This document shows, in pieces, positions 33,494-41,091 of a stretch of DNA of 54,029 nucleotides. Location of the stretch: the NCBI RefSeq assembly GCF_000377945.1, contig NZ_KB898943.1:1-54029 (forward strand), written 5' to 3'. The position numbers and the translations under genes are program-made. The DNA is from Thioalkalivibrio sulfidiphilus. Its GTDB lineage: Bacteria > Pseudomonadota > Gammaproteobacteria > Ectothiorhodospirales > Ectothiorhodospiraceae. The number at the start of each line of letters is the position of its first letter. Position 1 is the stretch's first letter. Under the pieces are notes generated by a model, which searched no databases, had not been told where the DNA came from, and saw only the letters and a program-made list of their open reading frames with translations.

Positions 33494-33956
33494 AGCGACA
33501 CATGGCACTGGTACCGGGGACGCAATCGCCCTCGGCCTGGCTGCTGCGATAAAGATCGGTGAGCGTCCGGTACTGTTCAGCACTCAGATTCTCCCGCACC
33601 GCCTGCACACAGTTCATGCGCATGTTCACCAGCCGGGTCTCCAGCTGCCCGATCTGCTCGGCGATGGCCTCGCGATCGGACAGGTCCGCGCCGGTCAGCA
33701 CCTTCTCCCGCAGCTGCTGACGCAGCTTCAGCTGTTCCTGCTCCACCGCCTGACGACGGGCCGGTGCCGTGGCGCGCCACTCGCTCACCCAGGCCCGCTG
33801 GGACTCATCCAGACCCAGCGCATCGGCATGCCGCACCAGCAGGGGCATGAAGGCCACGATGGGCCGGGACAGCTCCCGCTCGGCAGCACCCTGGGCCAGG
33901 GCGTTACCGGCGCCAAGCACCACCAGCAGGGCAACAGCGAATACAGACTTGCGCAT
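33492..33956 (-). CDS. Periplasmic Spy/CpxP-like protein
   Basis: A 154-residue exported protein with a signal peptide (MRKSVFAVALLVVLGAGNALA) and a mature part that is almost entirely helical and charged: ESQRAWVSEWRATAPARRQA, EQEQLKLRQQLREKVLTG, and LSAEQYRTLTDLYRSSQ, an LTxxQ-like repeat as in Spy/CpxP. Cysteines at about 116, 145 and 153 could form a disulfide. Spy-type proteins act as periplasmic chaperones or envelope-stress and metal sensors. It is on the same strand as, and 137 bases downstream of, the cytochrome operon but separated from it by a heptamer hairpin. Membership in the Spy fold is an inference from composition and the LTxxQ-like motif. Confidence 0.75.
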   Translation of the reverse strand: MRKSVFAVALLVVLGAGNALAQGAAERELSRPIVAFMPLLVRHADALGLDESQRAWVSEWRATAPARRQAVEQEQLKLRQQLREKVLTGADLSDREAIAEQIGQLETRLVNMRMNCVQAVRENLSAEQYRTLTDLYRSSQAEGDCVPGTSAMCR

Positions 33957-33982
33957 GATCAGATCTCCATTGTTTCAAGTGA

Positions 33983-34074
33983 GGGGTCAGGGTTTAGGCG
34001 TGAGGGGTGAGGAGTCAGGCGTTAGGCGTAGGAGCGGGATTGCTTTTCACTCCTCACGCCTAACCCCTCACGCC
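33983..34074. repeat. Inverted heptamer array, GGNGTNA family
   Basis: Seven left heptamers at 33983-34031 (GGGGTCA, GGGTTTA, GGCGTGA, GGGGTGA, GGAGTCA, GGCGTTA, GGCGTAG) face four at 34047-34074, read on the minus strand as GGCGTGA, GGGGTTA, GGCGTGA, GGAGTGA. The spacer is 15 bases. It lies just downstream of the cytochrome c4 gene and may end the operon transcript. Confidence 0.92.
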
Positions 34075-34093
34075 TCTCATACAAACCACCACT

Positions 34094-34771
34094 TCAACGC
34101 GCGTAGTACTCCGCCAAGGCGCGGATCTCCTCGTCGCTCAGATCCCAAGCGAACTGGGCCATGCCCTGGTGCACGTCGTTGTGACGGGTGTTGTCACGGA
34201 AGGCCTTGAGGGTGCGCACCAGGTACTCCGGGCGCTGACCGGCCAGGGACGGGGTCTCGTTGCGACCGCCCTGCCCCTCCACGCCATGACAGCTGGCGCA
34301 GGGGGTGATCAGGCGCTGGGGATCGCCGCGACGCACCAGGTCGTTCACCGGGTGTCCCTTCTTGAGCGGCGCACTGCCGGGCAGGGGCTGGGCGGCATAG
34401 AAGGCAGCCACGTCGGCCATGTCCTGCTCGCTCATCATGCGCGCCAGCACCACCATCATCTCGGCCCGGGCGTCCTCGTGGCGCAGGCCGTCGCGGTAGT
34501 CCAGCAGCATCTTGTAGGTGTAGGGCGCACGCTGACCGGAAAGCGCCGGCCAGTGACGACTCAGGGACTCGCCCCGCTCGCCGTGGCAGGAGGCGCAGAA
34601 CAGCGCATCGTGCAGTCTCGCGCCCCGCTCGGCATCCCCTTCCGGCATGGCGGCGAGCGCCGCGTGCAGGCGCACCGGCGTCCAGGTCTCGGCAGGCGCT
34701 TCGCCCTGCCCGGCCAGGGCCTGCCCGCCCAGGACAAACAGCAGCAGGAACAGCAACAGGTGTTTGCTCAT
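34094..34771 (-). CDS. Dihaem cytochrome c (c4-like)
   Basis: A 225-residue exported protein with signal peptide MSKHLLLFLLLFVLGGQALA and two haem c sites, CASCH at about residue 57 and CASCH at about 158, each followed in its half by a possible methionine ligand. The two halves are homologous (LSGQRAPYTYKMLLDYRDGL versus LAGQRPEYLVRTLKAFRDNT), the c4 arrangement. It is likely a periplasmic electron carrier between the flavoprotein encoded upstream and a terminal oxidase. The start at 34771 follows GGGGAGAG; the frame continues upstream in overlap with the flavoprotein gene without homology. Last gene of the five-gene redox operon, 13 bases after the flavoprotein gene. Confidence 0.95.
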   Translation of the reverse strand: MSKHLLLFLLLFVLGGQALAGQGEAPAETWTPVRLHAALAAMPEGDAERGARLHDALFCASCHGERGESLSRHWPALSGQRAPYTYKMLLDYRDGLRHEDARAEMMVVLARMMSEQDMADVAAFYAAQPLPGSAPLKKGHPVNDLVRRGDPQRLITPCASCHGVEGQGGRNETPSLAGQRPEYLVRTLKAFRDNTRHNDVHQGMAQFAWDLSDEEIRALAEYYAR

Positions 34772-34784
34772 GATTCTCTCTCCC

Positions 34785-36131
34785 CTACGCGAAGCAGTCT
34801 TCGGTGAAGGTACGCATCCAGTTCTGCTGGTACAGGGCGCCGATGCGGATCTGGGCGCGTGAGGCATCCAGGGGCAGGAAGCGCGGCCCCTCCATGCGCG
34901 TGATGCGTCCGTCCACCAGGCGGAAGATGTCGGCCACGTACAGGCCGTACTCGGTACCGGCCAGGGCATAGCAGGTGTTCTCCCACAGGGGCGCCTGGGT
35001 GTCGCGCCCGGCCAGCAGGTCCACCACGGCCCGGGCGGCCACCTTGGCCTGGGTGTTGGCGGAGAAGCCGGACTTGGGCATGGCATCGGCCACGCAGGCA
35101 TCGCCGATCACGTGGATGCCCGGATGACGGGTGGACTCGTGGGTGCGGCGGTCGATGGGGCAGTAGCCTCTCCCGTCCACCAGGTCCAGCTCGAAGGCCA
35201 CGCGGCCGGCCACCATGGGCGGCACGATGTTGAGCACATCCGCCTTGAAGCGCCCGGCCTCGGTCTCGACGCTCAAGCTTGCGGGATCCACGGACAGCAC
35301 CCGGCCGCCGTCACGCCCGGCCACCCAGTCCAGCATGCCCGGCGCATCGTGGATCTTCATGGGCCACTCGCCCTCGGTGGGCATGCCCTCCTGGAAGCGC
35401 TCCGGCACGTTGTAGCCGTACAGGCGGTTCCAGCCCAGCAGCATGCTGGGGCCCGGCACGAAGCTGTCCTTGGCATCCAGGATGATCACCTTGGCGGTCG
35501 GGTTGTGCACCTTGAACCATTCGGCCATCAGTGCACCGCGCTCGTAGGGCCCGGGTGGGCAGCGGTAGGGGTTGGGCGGGGCCACGATCACGAAGGTGCC
35601 GCCGGGGCGCATGGCATGCAGCTGGTCGCGCAGCAGTCGGGTCTGGGTGCCCGGGATCCAGGCGCTGGGGATGCGGCTCTCGGCCACGGACGCGCTGTAA
35701 CCCTCGATGCGCTCGTAGAGCAACTGGATGCCCGGCGAGACGATCATGCGGTCGTAGCCAAGCGTTGCACCGCCGGCGGTGCGCACCGTGCGCCGATGGG
35801 GATCCACGCCGGTGACCATGTCGAACAGGAACTCGATGCCGTAGCGGTCGCGCAGGCGATCGTAGCGGACCTCCAGATCGTCCATGCCGATGTGGTCGTT
35901 GAGCACCTCGCTGGAACCGTAGGGACGCAGGTAGACCGGGTTCTTCTCGATCACCGTCACGCGGATGTTCGGATCGGCCAGCTTCAGGTACTTGGCGGCC
36001 GTGGCGCCGCCCACCCCGCCGCCCACGATGACCACGTGGGGCGCGGCATTGGCGAACACGCTCTTGATGGACAGACCCGAGGCCAGCATCGCGCCGGCGC
36101 CCAGGGCCTTGAGAAAATCACGTCGCTGCAT
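34785..36131 (-). CDS. FCSD-like flavoprotein (sulfide dehydrogenase flavoprotein family)
   Basis: A 448-residue exported FAD protein with a twin-arginine signal (MQRRDFLKALGAGAMLASG). It has the FAD fold (HVVIVGGGVGGATAAKYLKL), the active-site cysteine in NPYRCPPGPYERG (about residue 190), the second redox cysteine in ENTCYALAG (about 386), DACVADAMPKSGFSANTQAK, and the FCSD C-terminal domain. These match the flavoprotein subunit FccB/SoxF, which oxidises sulfide to sulfur and passes electrons to cytochrome c. Unusual: the cysteine that covalently holds FAD in FccB (in a TCYLSN-type block) appears to be replaced by RPYGSSEV, so FAD may be non-covalent. It is followed by the c4 gene; the monohaem c gene lies 5 bases upstream. 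Confidence 0.93.
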   Translation of the reverse strand: MQRRDFLKALGAGAMLASGLSIKSVFANAAPHVVIVGGGVGGATAAKYLKLADPNIRVTVIEKNPVYLRPYGSSEVLNDHIGMDDLEVRYDRLRDRYGIEFLFDMVTGVDPHRRTVRTAGGATLGYDRMIVSPGIQLLYERIEGYSASVAESRIPSAWIPGTQTRLLRDQLHAMRPGGTFVIVAPPNPYRCPPGPYERGALMAEWFKVHNPTAKVIILDAKDSFVPGPSMLLGWNRLYGYNVPERFQEGMPTEGEWPMKIHDAPGMLDWVAGRDGGRVLSVDPASLSVETEAGRFKADVLNIVPPMVAGRVAFELDLVDGRGYCPIDRRTHESTRHPGIHVIGDACVADAMPKSGFSANTQAKVAARAVVDLLAGRDTQAPLWENTCYALAGTEYGLYVADIFRLVDGRITRMEGPRFLPLDASRAQIRIGALYQQNWMRTFTEDCFA

Positions 36132-36136
36132 GGTCT

Positions 36137-36469
36137 CTACTCCTCGGTTCCCTGGGCGGCGAAGAACTCGGCCATGGCCCGGTATTCCTCGTCGCTGAAG
36201 CCCACCGCCACGCTGTGCATGAGCGTGGACGGGCGAGTGCCGTCGCGGAAGGCGCGCATGGCGCGCACGAACTCCTCCACCTCCATACCCGCCAGGGGCA
36301 CGAAGGCGGCGGTGCCGAGGCGGCCATAGGTGCCATGGCAGGCGGCGCAGGTGTTGCCCATCATCTCGCCCGTGGGGCGTTCGGTCTGCTGCGCCACGGA
36401 CTCCTGGGCAGGGGCCGTGGCGGCGAACAGCGGCAGGAGCAGGGCGAGTGTGTAAACAAACTTCTTCAC
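36137..36469 (-). CDS. Monohaem cytochrome c, FCSD cytochrome-subunit-like
   Basis: A 110-residue exported c-type cytochrome with signal peptide MKKFVYTLALLLPLFAA and one haem site, MGNTCAACHGTYG (about residue 40). The later PSTLMHSVAVGFSDEEYRAM provides the likely methionine ligand. Position directly before the FCSD-like gene suggests it is the cytochrome partner of that flavoprotein. The start is set at GTG 36469 because a perfect AGGAGG lies 9 bases upstream; an ATG at 36487 in the same frame overlaps the previous gene's stop (TGATG) and is also possible, giving six extra residues. It is the third gene of the operon. Confidence 0.93.
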   Translation of the reverse strand: MKKFVYTLALLLPLFAATAPAQESVAQQTERPTGEMMGNTCAACHGTYGRLGTAAFVPLAGMEVEEFVRAMRAFRDGTRPSTLMHSVAVGFSDEEYRAMAEFFAAQGTEE

Positions 36470-36486
36470 GGTCGTCTGCCTCCTCA

Positions 36487-37713
36487 TCACAGCGCCCACC
36501 AGACAAAGCCGAGCACGAAGTAATGCACGATCCACAGCACCAGCATGGCGATGGCGATGTTGCCCATGCGGTCCACCACGGCGCTGGCGGTGTACACGCC
36601 ACGGGTTTGTCCGGCCCGCCAGGCCACGGTCAGGTAGTAGGCCAGCACGCCGACACCTAAGACGCCGAAGGTGACGAAGAAGGTGAGCGTGCTGTACCAG
36701 TCCATGTTGATGCTGTAATCCAGGGCGTTGTAACCGTGCACGCCGTGGAGCTTCGCCCAGCGCAGGGCCTCCCGGGCCACCGCCACCAGGATGATGGCCA
36801 CGGTGCCCACGCCGAGCACGGCATAGGCCCAGGGGCTGTCCCCCTTGCCGCGCACCCAGTGGGCAAAACCTACGAAACCCAGCAGACCGGCGGCCGCCAC
36901 CCACACCCAGGGGGAGAAGGCGAAACCCGCCACCGCTTCCGGCAGGGTCGCCATCCACACCGCGCCCAGCACCAGGGACACCACGCCGCCCAGGTTGATC
37001 AGCCGGTAGGCGAGATCGCGCACCCAGTCCAGGTAGTTTGGTTCGACGTCATCCCGGGCACGGAAATAGCGCTGGTAGGCCACCAGCAGCGCGCCGGTGA
37101 CCGGCGCCGACAGGGAGATGAAGAACAGGAAGCGCCAGGGATGGAAGGCGTGCAGCGCCGTGCCCCGGGTCTCCAGGTCGCCATGGGGGGCGTACCAGCT
37201 CATCCAGTGCTCCGGCTGCAGCATCTGCTGGGCGAGCACGTGCATGATGAAACCCACCACCAGCAGCAGGACCACCGAGGCCACCATGGCGCCGGGACAG
37301 CTCAACTTGCGCGCCGGGTCGGCCAGGTGGTGGTTGCGCCAGTAGAAGACGTACATCAGGGTGTAGCCCACCAGCAGGATCAGGATGAAGCCGATCACCC
37401 ACCAGGCGGACAGCACGTTGGCGGTGTACCAGAACGGGTCGTAGATCACCTGCACGAACAGCAGCGGCGCGACCCCCAGCACGATGGCCACCGAGACCAT
37501 CACCTTGGCCACGTTGATCATGGACTGGGCCAGGCGGCGGCGATGGGCGTCCTTGCTGAACGCCCCCCACAGGGTCAGGGTCGAGGCGCCGAGCATCATC
37601 TGCACGGCGGCGATGTGCAGCGCGAAGGTCAGCACCCCCAGCACCAGGAAGATCACCGGGTGGGAGGGGATGCCCGCCGGGTCGCGCAGGGCATAGAGCA
37701 GTTCGGTTTCCAT
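36487..37713 (-). CDS. Multi-span membrane subunit of a bd-oxidase-like complex
   Basis: A 408-residue integral membrane protein with about nine hydrophobic segments and no haem c motif. Its first membrane segment reads VLTFALHIAAVQMMLGAST, with a histidine placed as in TM1 of cytochrome bd CydA and of the partner protein encoded upstream. The following GVAPLLFVQVIYDPFWYTAN and WVIGFILILLVGYTLMYVFY also recall the CydA fold. I infer a diverged paralogue of CydA serving as second subunit, but confident family assignment needs profile searches. It starts four bases after the upstream gene's stop, with AAGGAG as ribosome binding site, and overlaps the next gene by one base, so all are co-translated. 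Confidence 0.83.
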   Translation of the reverse strand: METELLYALRDPAGIPSHPVIFLVLGVLTFALHIAAVQMMLGASTLTLWGAFSKDAHRRRLAQSMINVAKVMVSVAIVLGVAPLLFVQVIYDPFWYTANVLSAWWVIGFILILLVGYTLMYVFYWRNHHLADPARKLSCPGAMVASVVLLLVVGFIMHVLAQQMLQPEHWMSWYAPHGDLETRGTALHAFHPWRFLFFISLSAPVTGALLVAYQRYFRARDDVEPNYLDWVRDLAYRLINLGGVVSLVLGAVWMATLPEAVAGFAFSPWVWVAAAGLLGFVGFAHWVRGKGDSPWAYAVLGVGTVAIILVAVAREALRWAKLHGVHGYNALDYSINMDWYSTLTFFVTFGVLGVGVLAYYLTVAWRAGQTRGVYTASAVVDRMGNIAIAMLVLWIVHYFVLGFVWWAL

Positions 37714-37717
37714 GGCC

Positions 37718-39139
37718 TTACTCCTTCATGGAGACGGAAGCGGGCAGATCGTCCGCCTGTGCAATCGCGGCGCGCTGCGCGGCGTAGCGCGCGGGCACCT
37801 GCGGGTCGTTGAGGCTGGCCATGTACACGGCCAGGGCCTCGGCCTCGTCATCGGTGAGCGGGATCAGGGGCATGTACAGGGTGTTGCCCGTGGTGAGCGC
37901 GCCCTTGAGATAGGTCTTGATGCGCGCCACGTCGGTGTGGCCGCCCAGGTAATTGCGCAGCGGGCGCATGCCGGTGTCGGTGACGCTGTGGCAGTTGGCG
38001 CACATGGACAGCGCGATGGCGCGTCCCACCCGGGCGGCGTTCTCGCCGTTCACCTCGCGCAGTTCCTCGGGCAGGAACACGTGGGTCTTGAGCAGGCCGT
38101 GTTCCTGGATCACCGGGATCTCCGAGCGGATGCCCATGCCCGGCACGTCACGGCCGATCACCTGGTTGGAGTAGACGTACTCGCCTGCCACGAAGGGCTT
38201 GCGGATGGACTCGCGCGCCACCTCCTCGGGCCACAGGCCGAACACCAGGATGGACACCGTGGCGATGGAGGCCACCACCGGCGTGAGCAGGCGCGGCTGG
38301 ATCAGGGAGGCGATGAAATACACCAGGATGCCGCCCAGCACCGCCAGCAGGCTCACGGAGAACCAGTCGGGCAGACGGGCCTGCATCACCAGGTGCGCGT
38401 GCTCAGGCAGGGTGCTGGTGTACCAGCTGAACAGCGCCGTGCCGGTGATGGTGGAGACGATGCCCAGCCAGGCCAGCTTGCGGATGATCTCCCGGCGCAG
38501 GTCCAGGTCCGTCAGGCGCGAGGCCACGATGCCGCCCACCACGGCGGTCATGGTGAACATGAAGGCCGAGCGCATGGCCAGCTGGGCGAAGGTGTTGGAA
38601 CCGTAGAAGCCGTTGAGATAGCCGCCCTCGGCGAACCACGCCTCCTTGCCCGGCCAGAGCATGAAGGACAGGATGCCGATGATGATCAGCATGGTGGCGT
38701 AGGAGGCCAGGGCGAAGATCCAGGTGATGCGCAGGTGGGTGCGCTGATCCACCTTGCCCACCAGGTAGACCACCATGTACACGCCCACCACTTCGATGAC
38801 GAAGAACACCCACTCGGTGGCCCACTTCCACACGAAGCTGTGGATCAGCGCCGAGATGCCCCGCGGGCTCGCCACCGTGGTGGAGTACCAGATGCCGACG
38901 CCGGTGATCGACCCCGCCACGTAGGCGAACACCAGCAGGAACAGCCCGTAGCGCTTGATGAAAATGAGCAGCTCGGGCTTGTTGCGCCGGTAGGCGATGG
39001 TCGCCAGGAAGGCGAAGAAGATGGCCGCCCCCACGGAGGTGTGGGAGAACAGCACGTGGATGGTGGCGATGAGACCCACGACCCAGCCGCTGCCGATCGT
39101 AGGCTCGTACCACGTGGGATAAAGGCCGATGAGTTCCAT
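37718..39139 (-). CDS. Cytochrome bd-like subunit I with C-terminal cytochrome c domain
   Basis: A 473-residue protein: about eight membrane segments (residues 1-305), a periplasmic linker, and a C-terminal haem c domain with MCANCHSVTDTGMRPL (about 378). TM1 contains IATIHVLFSHTSVGAA, matching the CydA segment with haem ligand His19. WATEWVFFVIEVVGVYMV resembles the CydA helix with E99 and E107. A clear match to CydA His186 is missing, and I see no quinol-binding Q-loop. This resembles, from memory, the proposed OR-C class of bd-like proteins that lack the quinol site and carry haem c. The start at 39139 is preferred because a sigma-54 promoter lies inside the longer frame. First gene of the five-gene redox operon. 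Confidence 0.88.
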   Translation of the reverse strand: MELIGLYPTWYEPTIGSGWVVGLIATIHVLFSHTSVGAAIFFAFLATIAYRRNKPELLIFIKRYGLFLLVFAYVAGSITGVGIWYSTTVASPRGISALIHSFVWKWATEWVFFVIEVVGVYMVVYLVGKVDQRTHLRITWIFALASYATMLIIIGILSFMLWPGKEAWFAEGGYLNGFYGSNTFAQLAMRSAFMFTMTAVVGGIVASRLTDLDLRREIIRKLAWLGIVSTITGTALFSWYTSTLPEHAHLVMQARLPDWFSVSLLAVLGGILVYFIASLIQPRLLTPVVASIATVSILVFGLWPEEVARESIRKPFVAGEYVYSNQVIGRDVPGMGIRSEIPVIQEHGLLKTHVFLPEELREVNGENAARVGRAIALSMCANCHSVTDTGMRPLRNYLGGHTDVARIKTYLKGALTTGNTLYMPLIPLTDDEAEALAVYMASLNDPQVPARYAAQRAAIAQADDLPASVSMKE

Positions 39140-39224
39140 CGAGACCCCCTGCTGATATGGCTTTGTGTCGGATCGCCTGCCGCGCGCTGCGGCAGACACC
39201 TTTCGTTGTATCGGCAAGGCCTTG

Positions 39225-39240
39225 TGCACAGGCCGTGCCA
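39225..39240 (-). promoter_or_regulatory. Sigma-54 promoter of the bd-like/FCSD-like operon
   Basis: On the minus strand TGGCACGGCCTGTGCA fits the sigma-54 consensus TGGCACG-N4-TTGCA with the invariant GG-N10-GC spacing; only one base of the -12 box differs. It lies 85 bases before the start codon at 39139. The gene for a sigma-54 activator ends 217 bases upstream on the same strand. Apart from this promoter and the terminator at 39365-39389, the 317-base gap holds no gene. Confidence 0.78.
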
Positions 39241-39364
39241 GCAGGGGGATTACGCCTCGGAGGGACTGTCAACTGCTTGAAATAATGAGAAATCCATCAA
39301 GCTGCCTGTTCTCGTCCAAGTCGGGACCGGCCAGCTCGATGCGTCATAAATGGCAGCAACAGAC

Positions 39365-39389
39365 AAAAAGACCGCCAAATATGGCGGCC
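39365..39389 (-). terminator. Rho-independent terminator of the sigma-54 regulator gene
   Basis: Read on the minus strand: an 8-bp stem (39382-39389 with 39370-39377, one G-U pair) with a 4-base loop, followed by five Ts (39369-39365). It separates the regulator transcript from the operon promoter. The palindrome CCGCCA-N4-TGGCGG in its stem could instead be an activator site, but the T-run favours a terminator. Confidence 0.78.
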
Positions 39390-39447
39390 GCGAAGAAAAG
39401 ACCCGGGGACGGGTCAGCAGGATGACTCGGCGGTGTTTGAATGCTTT

Positions 39448-39474
39448 TAAATCCTGTTAATCCTGTCCATGATC
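39448..39474. repeat. Single-armed nonamer array, TTAATCCTG family
   Basis: TAAATCCTG, TTAATCCTG and the partial word TCCATGATC run in register at 39448-39474. The same words form the inner arms of the element at 6938-7083. Here only one arm is present, and it codes for the last residues and the TAA stop of the sigma-54 regulator. Confidence 0.7.
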
Positions 39475-40782
39475 CCGCCCTTCCCGAAGCCCTTCCAGCT
39501 TCCGGTACAGGGTGCGCTCGCTCACCCCCAGCAGCCGCGCCAGTTCCCGGCGCTCGCCCCGGTAGCGGGCGCTGACCCGACGCAGGTAGCGGCCCTCCAG
39601 CTCGTCCAGGGGGATGATCTCGCCCGATTCGGGGCACAGGTTCTCCTGCCGGGCCGGGTGGGGTCCGAGCGCCAGGTGGCGGGCCTCGATCTCCCGGTCG
39701 TCCGCCAGCAGGCTTGCCCGCTCCAGCAGGTTGCGCAGTTCGCGGATGTTGCCGGGAAAGGGGTAATCGCGCAGCGCGGCCAGGGCATCCCGGCCCAGGC
39801 GCTTGCCCCGGGCCGAGGGGATGCGCGCCAGCAGCGCCTCTGCCAGCACGGCCAGGTCCTCTCGCCGCTCCCGAAGGGCCGGCAGTTGGATGGGAAACAC
39901 GCTGATGCGGTAGAAGAGGTCTTCCCTGAACTCACCGGCGCGCACCAGGGCCTCCAGGTCCCGGTGGGTGGCGCACACCAGCCGGAAGTCCGCCTTCTGG
40001 GGCTCGATGCCGCCCACCCGCCGGAAGGTGCCGGTCTCCAGCAGGCGCAGCAGCTTCACCTGCATGCCCAGGGGGATGTCGCCCAGCTCGTCCAGGAACA
40101 GGGTGCCGCCGCGGGCCGCCTCCACCAGGCCCACCTTCATGCTGGTGGCGCCGGTGAAGGCACCGCGCTCGTGGCCGAAGAGCTCGCTTTCGAACAGGGT
40201 CTCGGTGAGGCCCGCGCACTCCACCGCCACGAAGGGGCCGGTGTGCCGTGGACTGAGTTCGTGGATCGCCTGAGCCACCAGTTCCTTGCCGGTGCCGGTC
40301 TCTCCCAGCAGCAGCACCGTCGCCTCGCTGGGCGCCACGCGCTGCACCAGCCCCAGCATGTGGTTGAAGGCAGGCGAGCGCCCCACCAGCTTCTCGGCAC
40401 TGGGCCTGGCGCTGGCCACCTTGCTCTGGCGCATGATCTCCAGCACGTAATGCACACGCCCATCGGCACGCGGTATGGGTCGGGTCTCCACGTCCACGTG
40501 CTCCTCGCCCCGGGGTGTCTGGTGCAGATGCAGGACCCGCTGGGCCTGCCCCGTCTCCAGACACCCCTTCAGGGGACAGCTCTCCCCGGCCTGGTCACAG
40601 GGAACCGTGTAGCCATGGGAGACCTGGAAGCACTTGCGCCCGCGGCCCGCCTCGCCGTAGACGCGCCGGTAGGCGCTGTTGGCGGCCAGGATGCGGTAAT
40701 CGGGATCCAGCAGCACCGCCGGCTCGTCATGGGAGTCCAGCAGTCCGAGGAGTTCCGGGGAGAGGGGAGCAGGAGAGGACAT
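39457..40782 (-). CDS. Sigma-54-dependent Fis-family activator with cysteine-rich PAS domain
   Basis: A 441-residue enhancer-binding protein. The N-terminal PAS domain (about residues 10-125) contains a cysteine cluster, [20 protein letters not shown] followed by PLKGC. The AAA+ domain (about 140-375) has [15 protein letters not shown] (sigma-54 contact, about 207), LFLDELGD and the arginine-finger region. A Fis-type helix-turn-helix ends it ([20 protein letters not shown]). The PAS cysteines could sense redox state or a sulfur compound, or bind an Fe-S cluster. It lies immediately upstream of the bd-like/FCSD-like operon, which has a sigma-54 promoter, so this is the likely target. Its own promoter is not clear; repeats fill the upstream gap. 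Confidence 0.96.
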   Translation of the reverse strand: MSSPAPLSPELLGLLDSHDEPAVLLDPDYRILAANSAYRRVYGEAGRGRKCFQVSHGYTVPCDQAGESCPLKGCLETGQAQRVLHLHQTPRGEEHVDVETRPIPRADGRVHYVLEIMRQSKVASARPSAEKLVGRSPAFNHMLGLVQRVAPSEATVLLLGETGTGKELVAQAIHELSPRHTGPFVAVECAGLTETLFESELFGHERGAFTGATSMKVGLVEAARGGTLFLDELGDIPLGMQVKLLRLLETGTFRRVGGIEPQKADFRLVCATHRDLEALVRAGEFREDLFYRISVFPIQLPALRERREDLAVLAEALLARIPSARGKRLGRDALAALRDYPFPGNIRELRNLLERASLLADDREIEARHLALGPHPARQENLCPESGEIIPLDELEGRYLRRVSARYRGERRELARLLGVSERTLYRKLEGLREGRDHGQD

Positions 40783-40824
40783 GGGCGACAGGCCTGAACT
40801 GCCAGAATTGACAGATCACACGAT

Positions 40825-40904
40825 ACAAGATCCAAGAGACAAGAGAAACCCGCCCCTCTTGCCTCTTGGATCTTGTCTCTTGGATCTTGCCTCTTGTCTC
40901 TGCC
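40825..40904. repeat. Inverted heptamer array, MTCTTGN family
   Basis: The right arm 40856-40904 is seven heptamers: CTCTTGC, CTCTTGG, ATCTTGT, CTCTTGG, ATCTTGC, CTCTTGT, CTCTGCC. The left arm 40825-40845, on the minus strand, is CTCTTGT, CTCTTGG, ATCTTGT. The spacer is 10 bases. It abuts the MITE-like element at 40908 and shares the gap between the rubredoxin reductase and sigma-54 regulator genes. Confidence 0.92.
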
Positions 40905-40907
40905 GTC

Positions 40908-41091
40908 CTAGCCCGCATATCTCACCACCGTTCGTAGCGAGGGCGCCGAGATGCCGCTGTGACGGGGCGCGCGGAGCGGAAGACGGCGCAGGCGTAGCCG
41001 ACACTACGTCAAGCCGGCTGGAGGGAGCACGCCCCGTCACAGCGAGCAGATCGGCGGCCGCAGTAGAAGGGTGGTGAGATATGCGGGCTAG
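40908..41091. mobile_element. MITE-like 184-bp element with 22-bp perfect terminal inverted repeats
   Basis: Perfect 22-bp inverted repeats at 40908-40929 (starting CTAGCCCGCATATCTCACC) and 41070-41091 bound a 184-bp segment. It has a second 14-bp internal inverted repeat (40956-40969 with 41030-41043) and a small CGTAG/CTACG hairpin. It is too short to encode a transposase and has no open reading frame of note. Both outer ends are CTAG, which may be the target duplication. The right repeat supplies the TAG stop of the rubredoxin reductase gene. The terminal sequence differs from that of the IS1182-like element, apart from the CTAG. Confidence 0.7.

Noticed and set aside
39372-39387. The palindrome CCGCCA-N4-TGGCGG as an activator binding site for the redox operon.
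   Set aside because: On the minus strand it is followed directly by five Ts and lies just after the regulator gene, so a terminator explains it better; a double role is not excluded.
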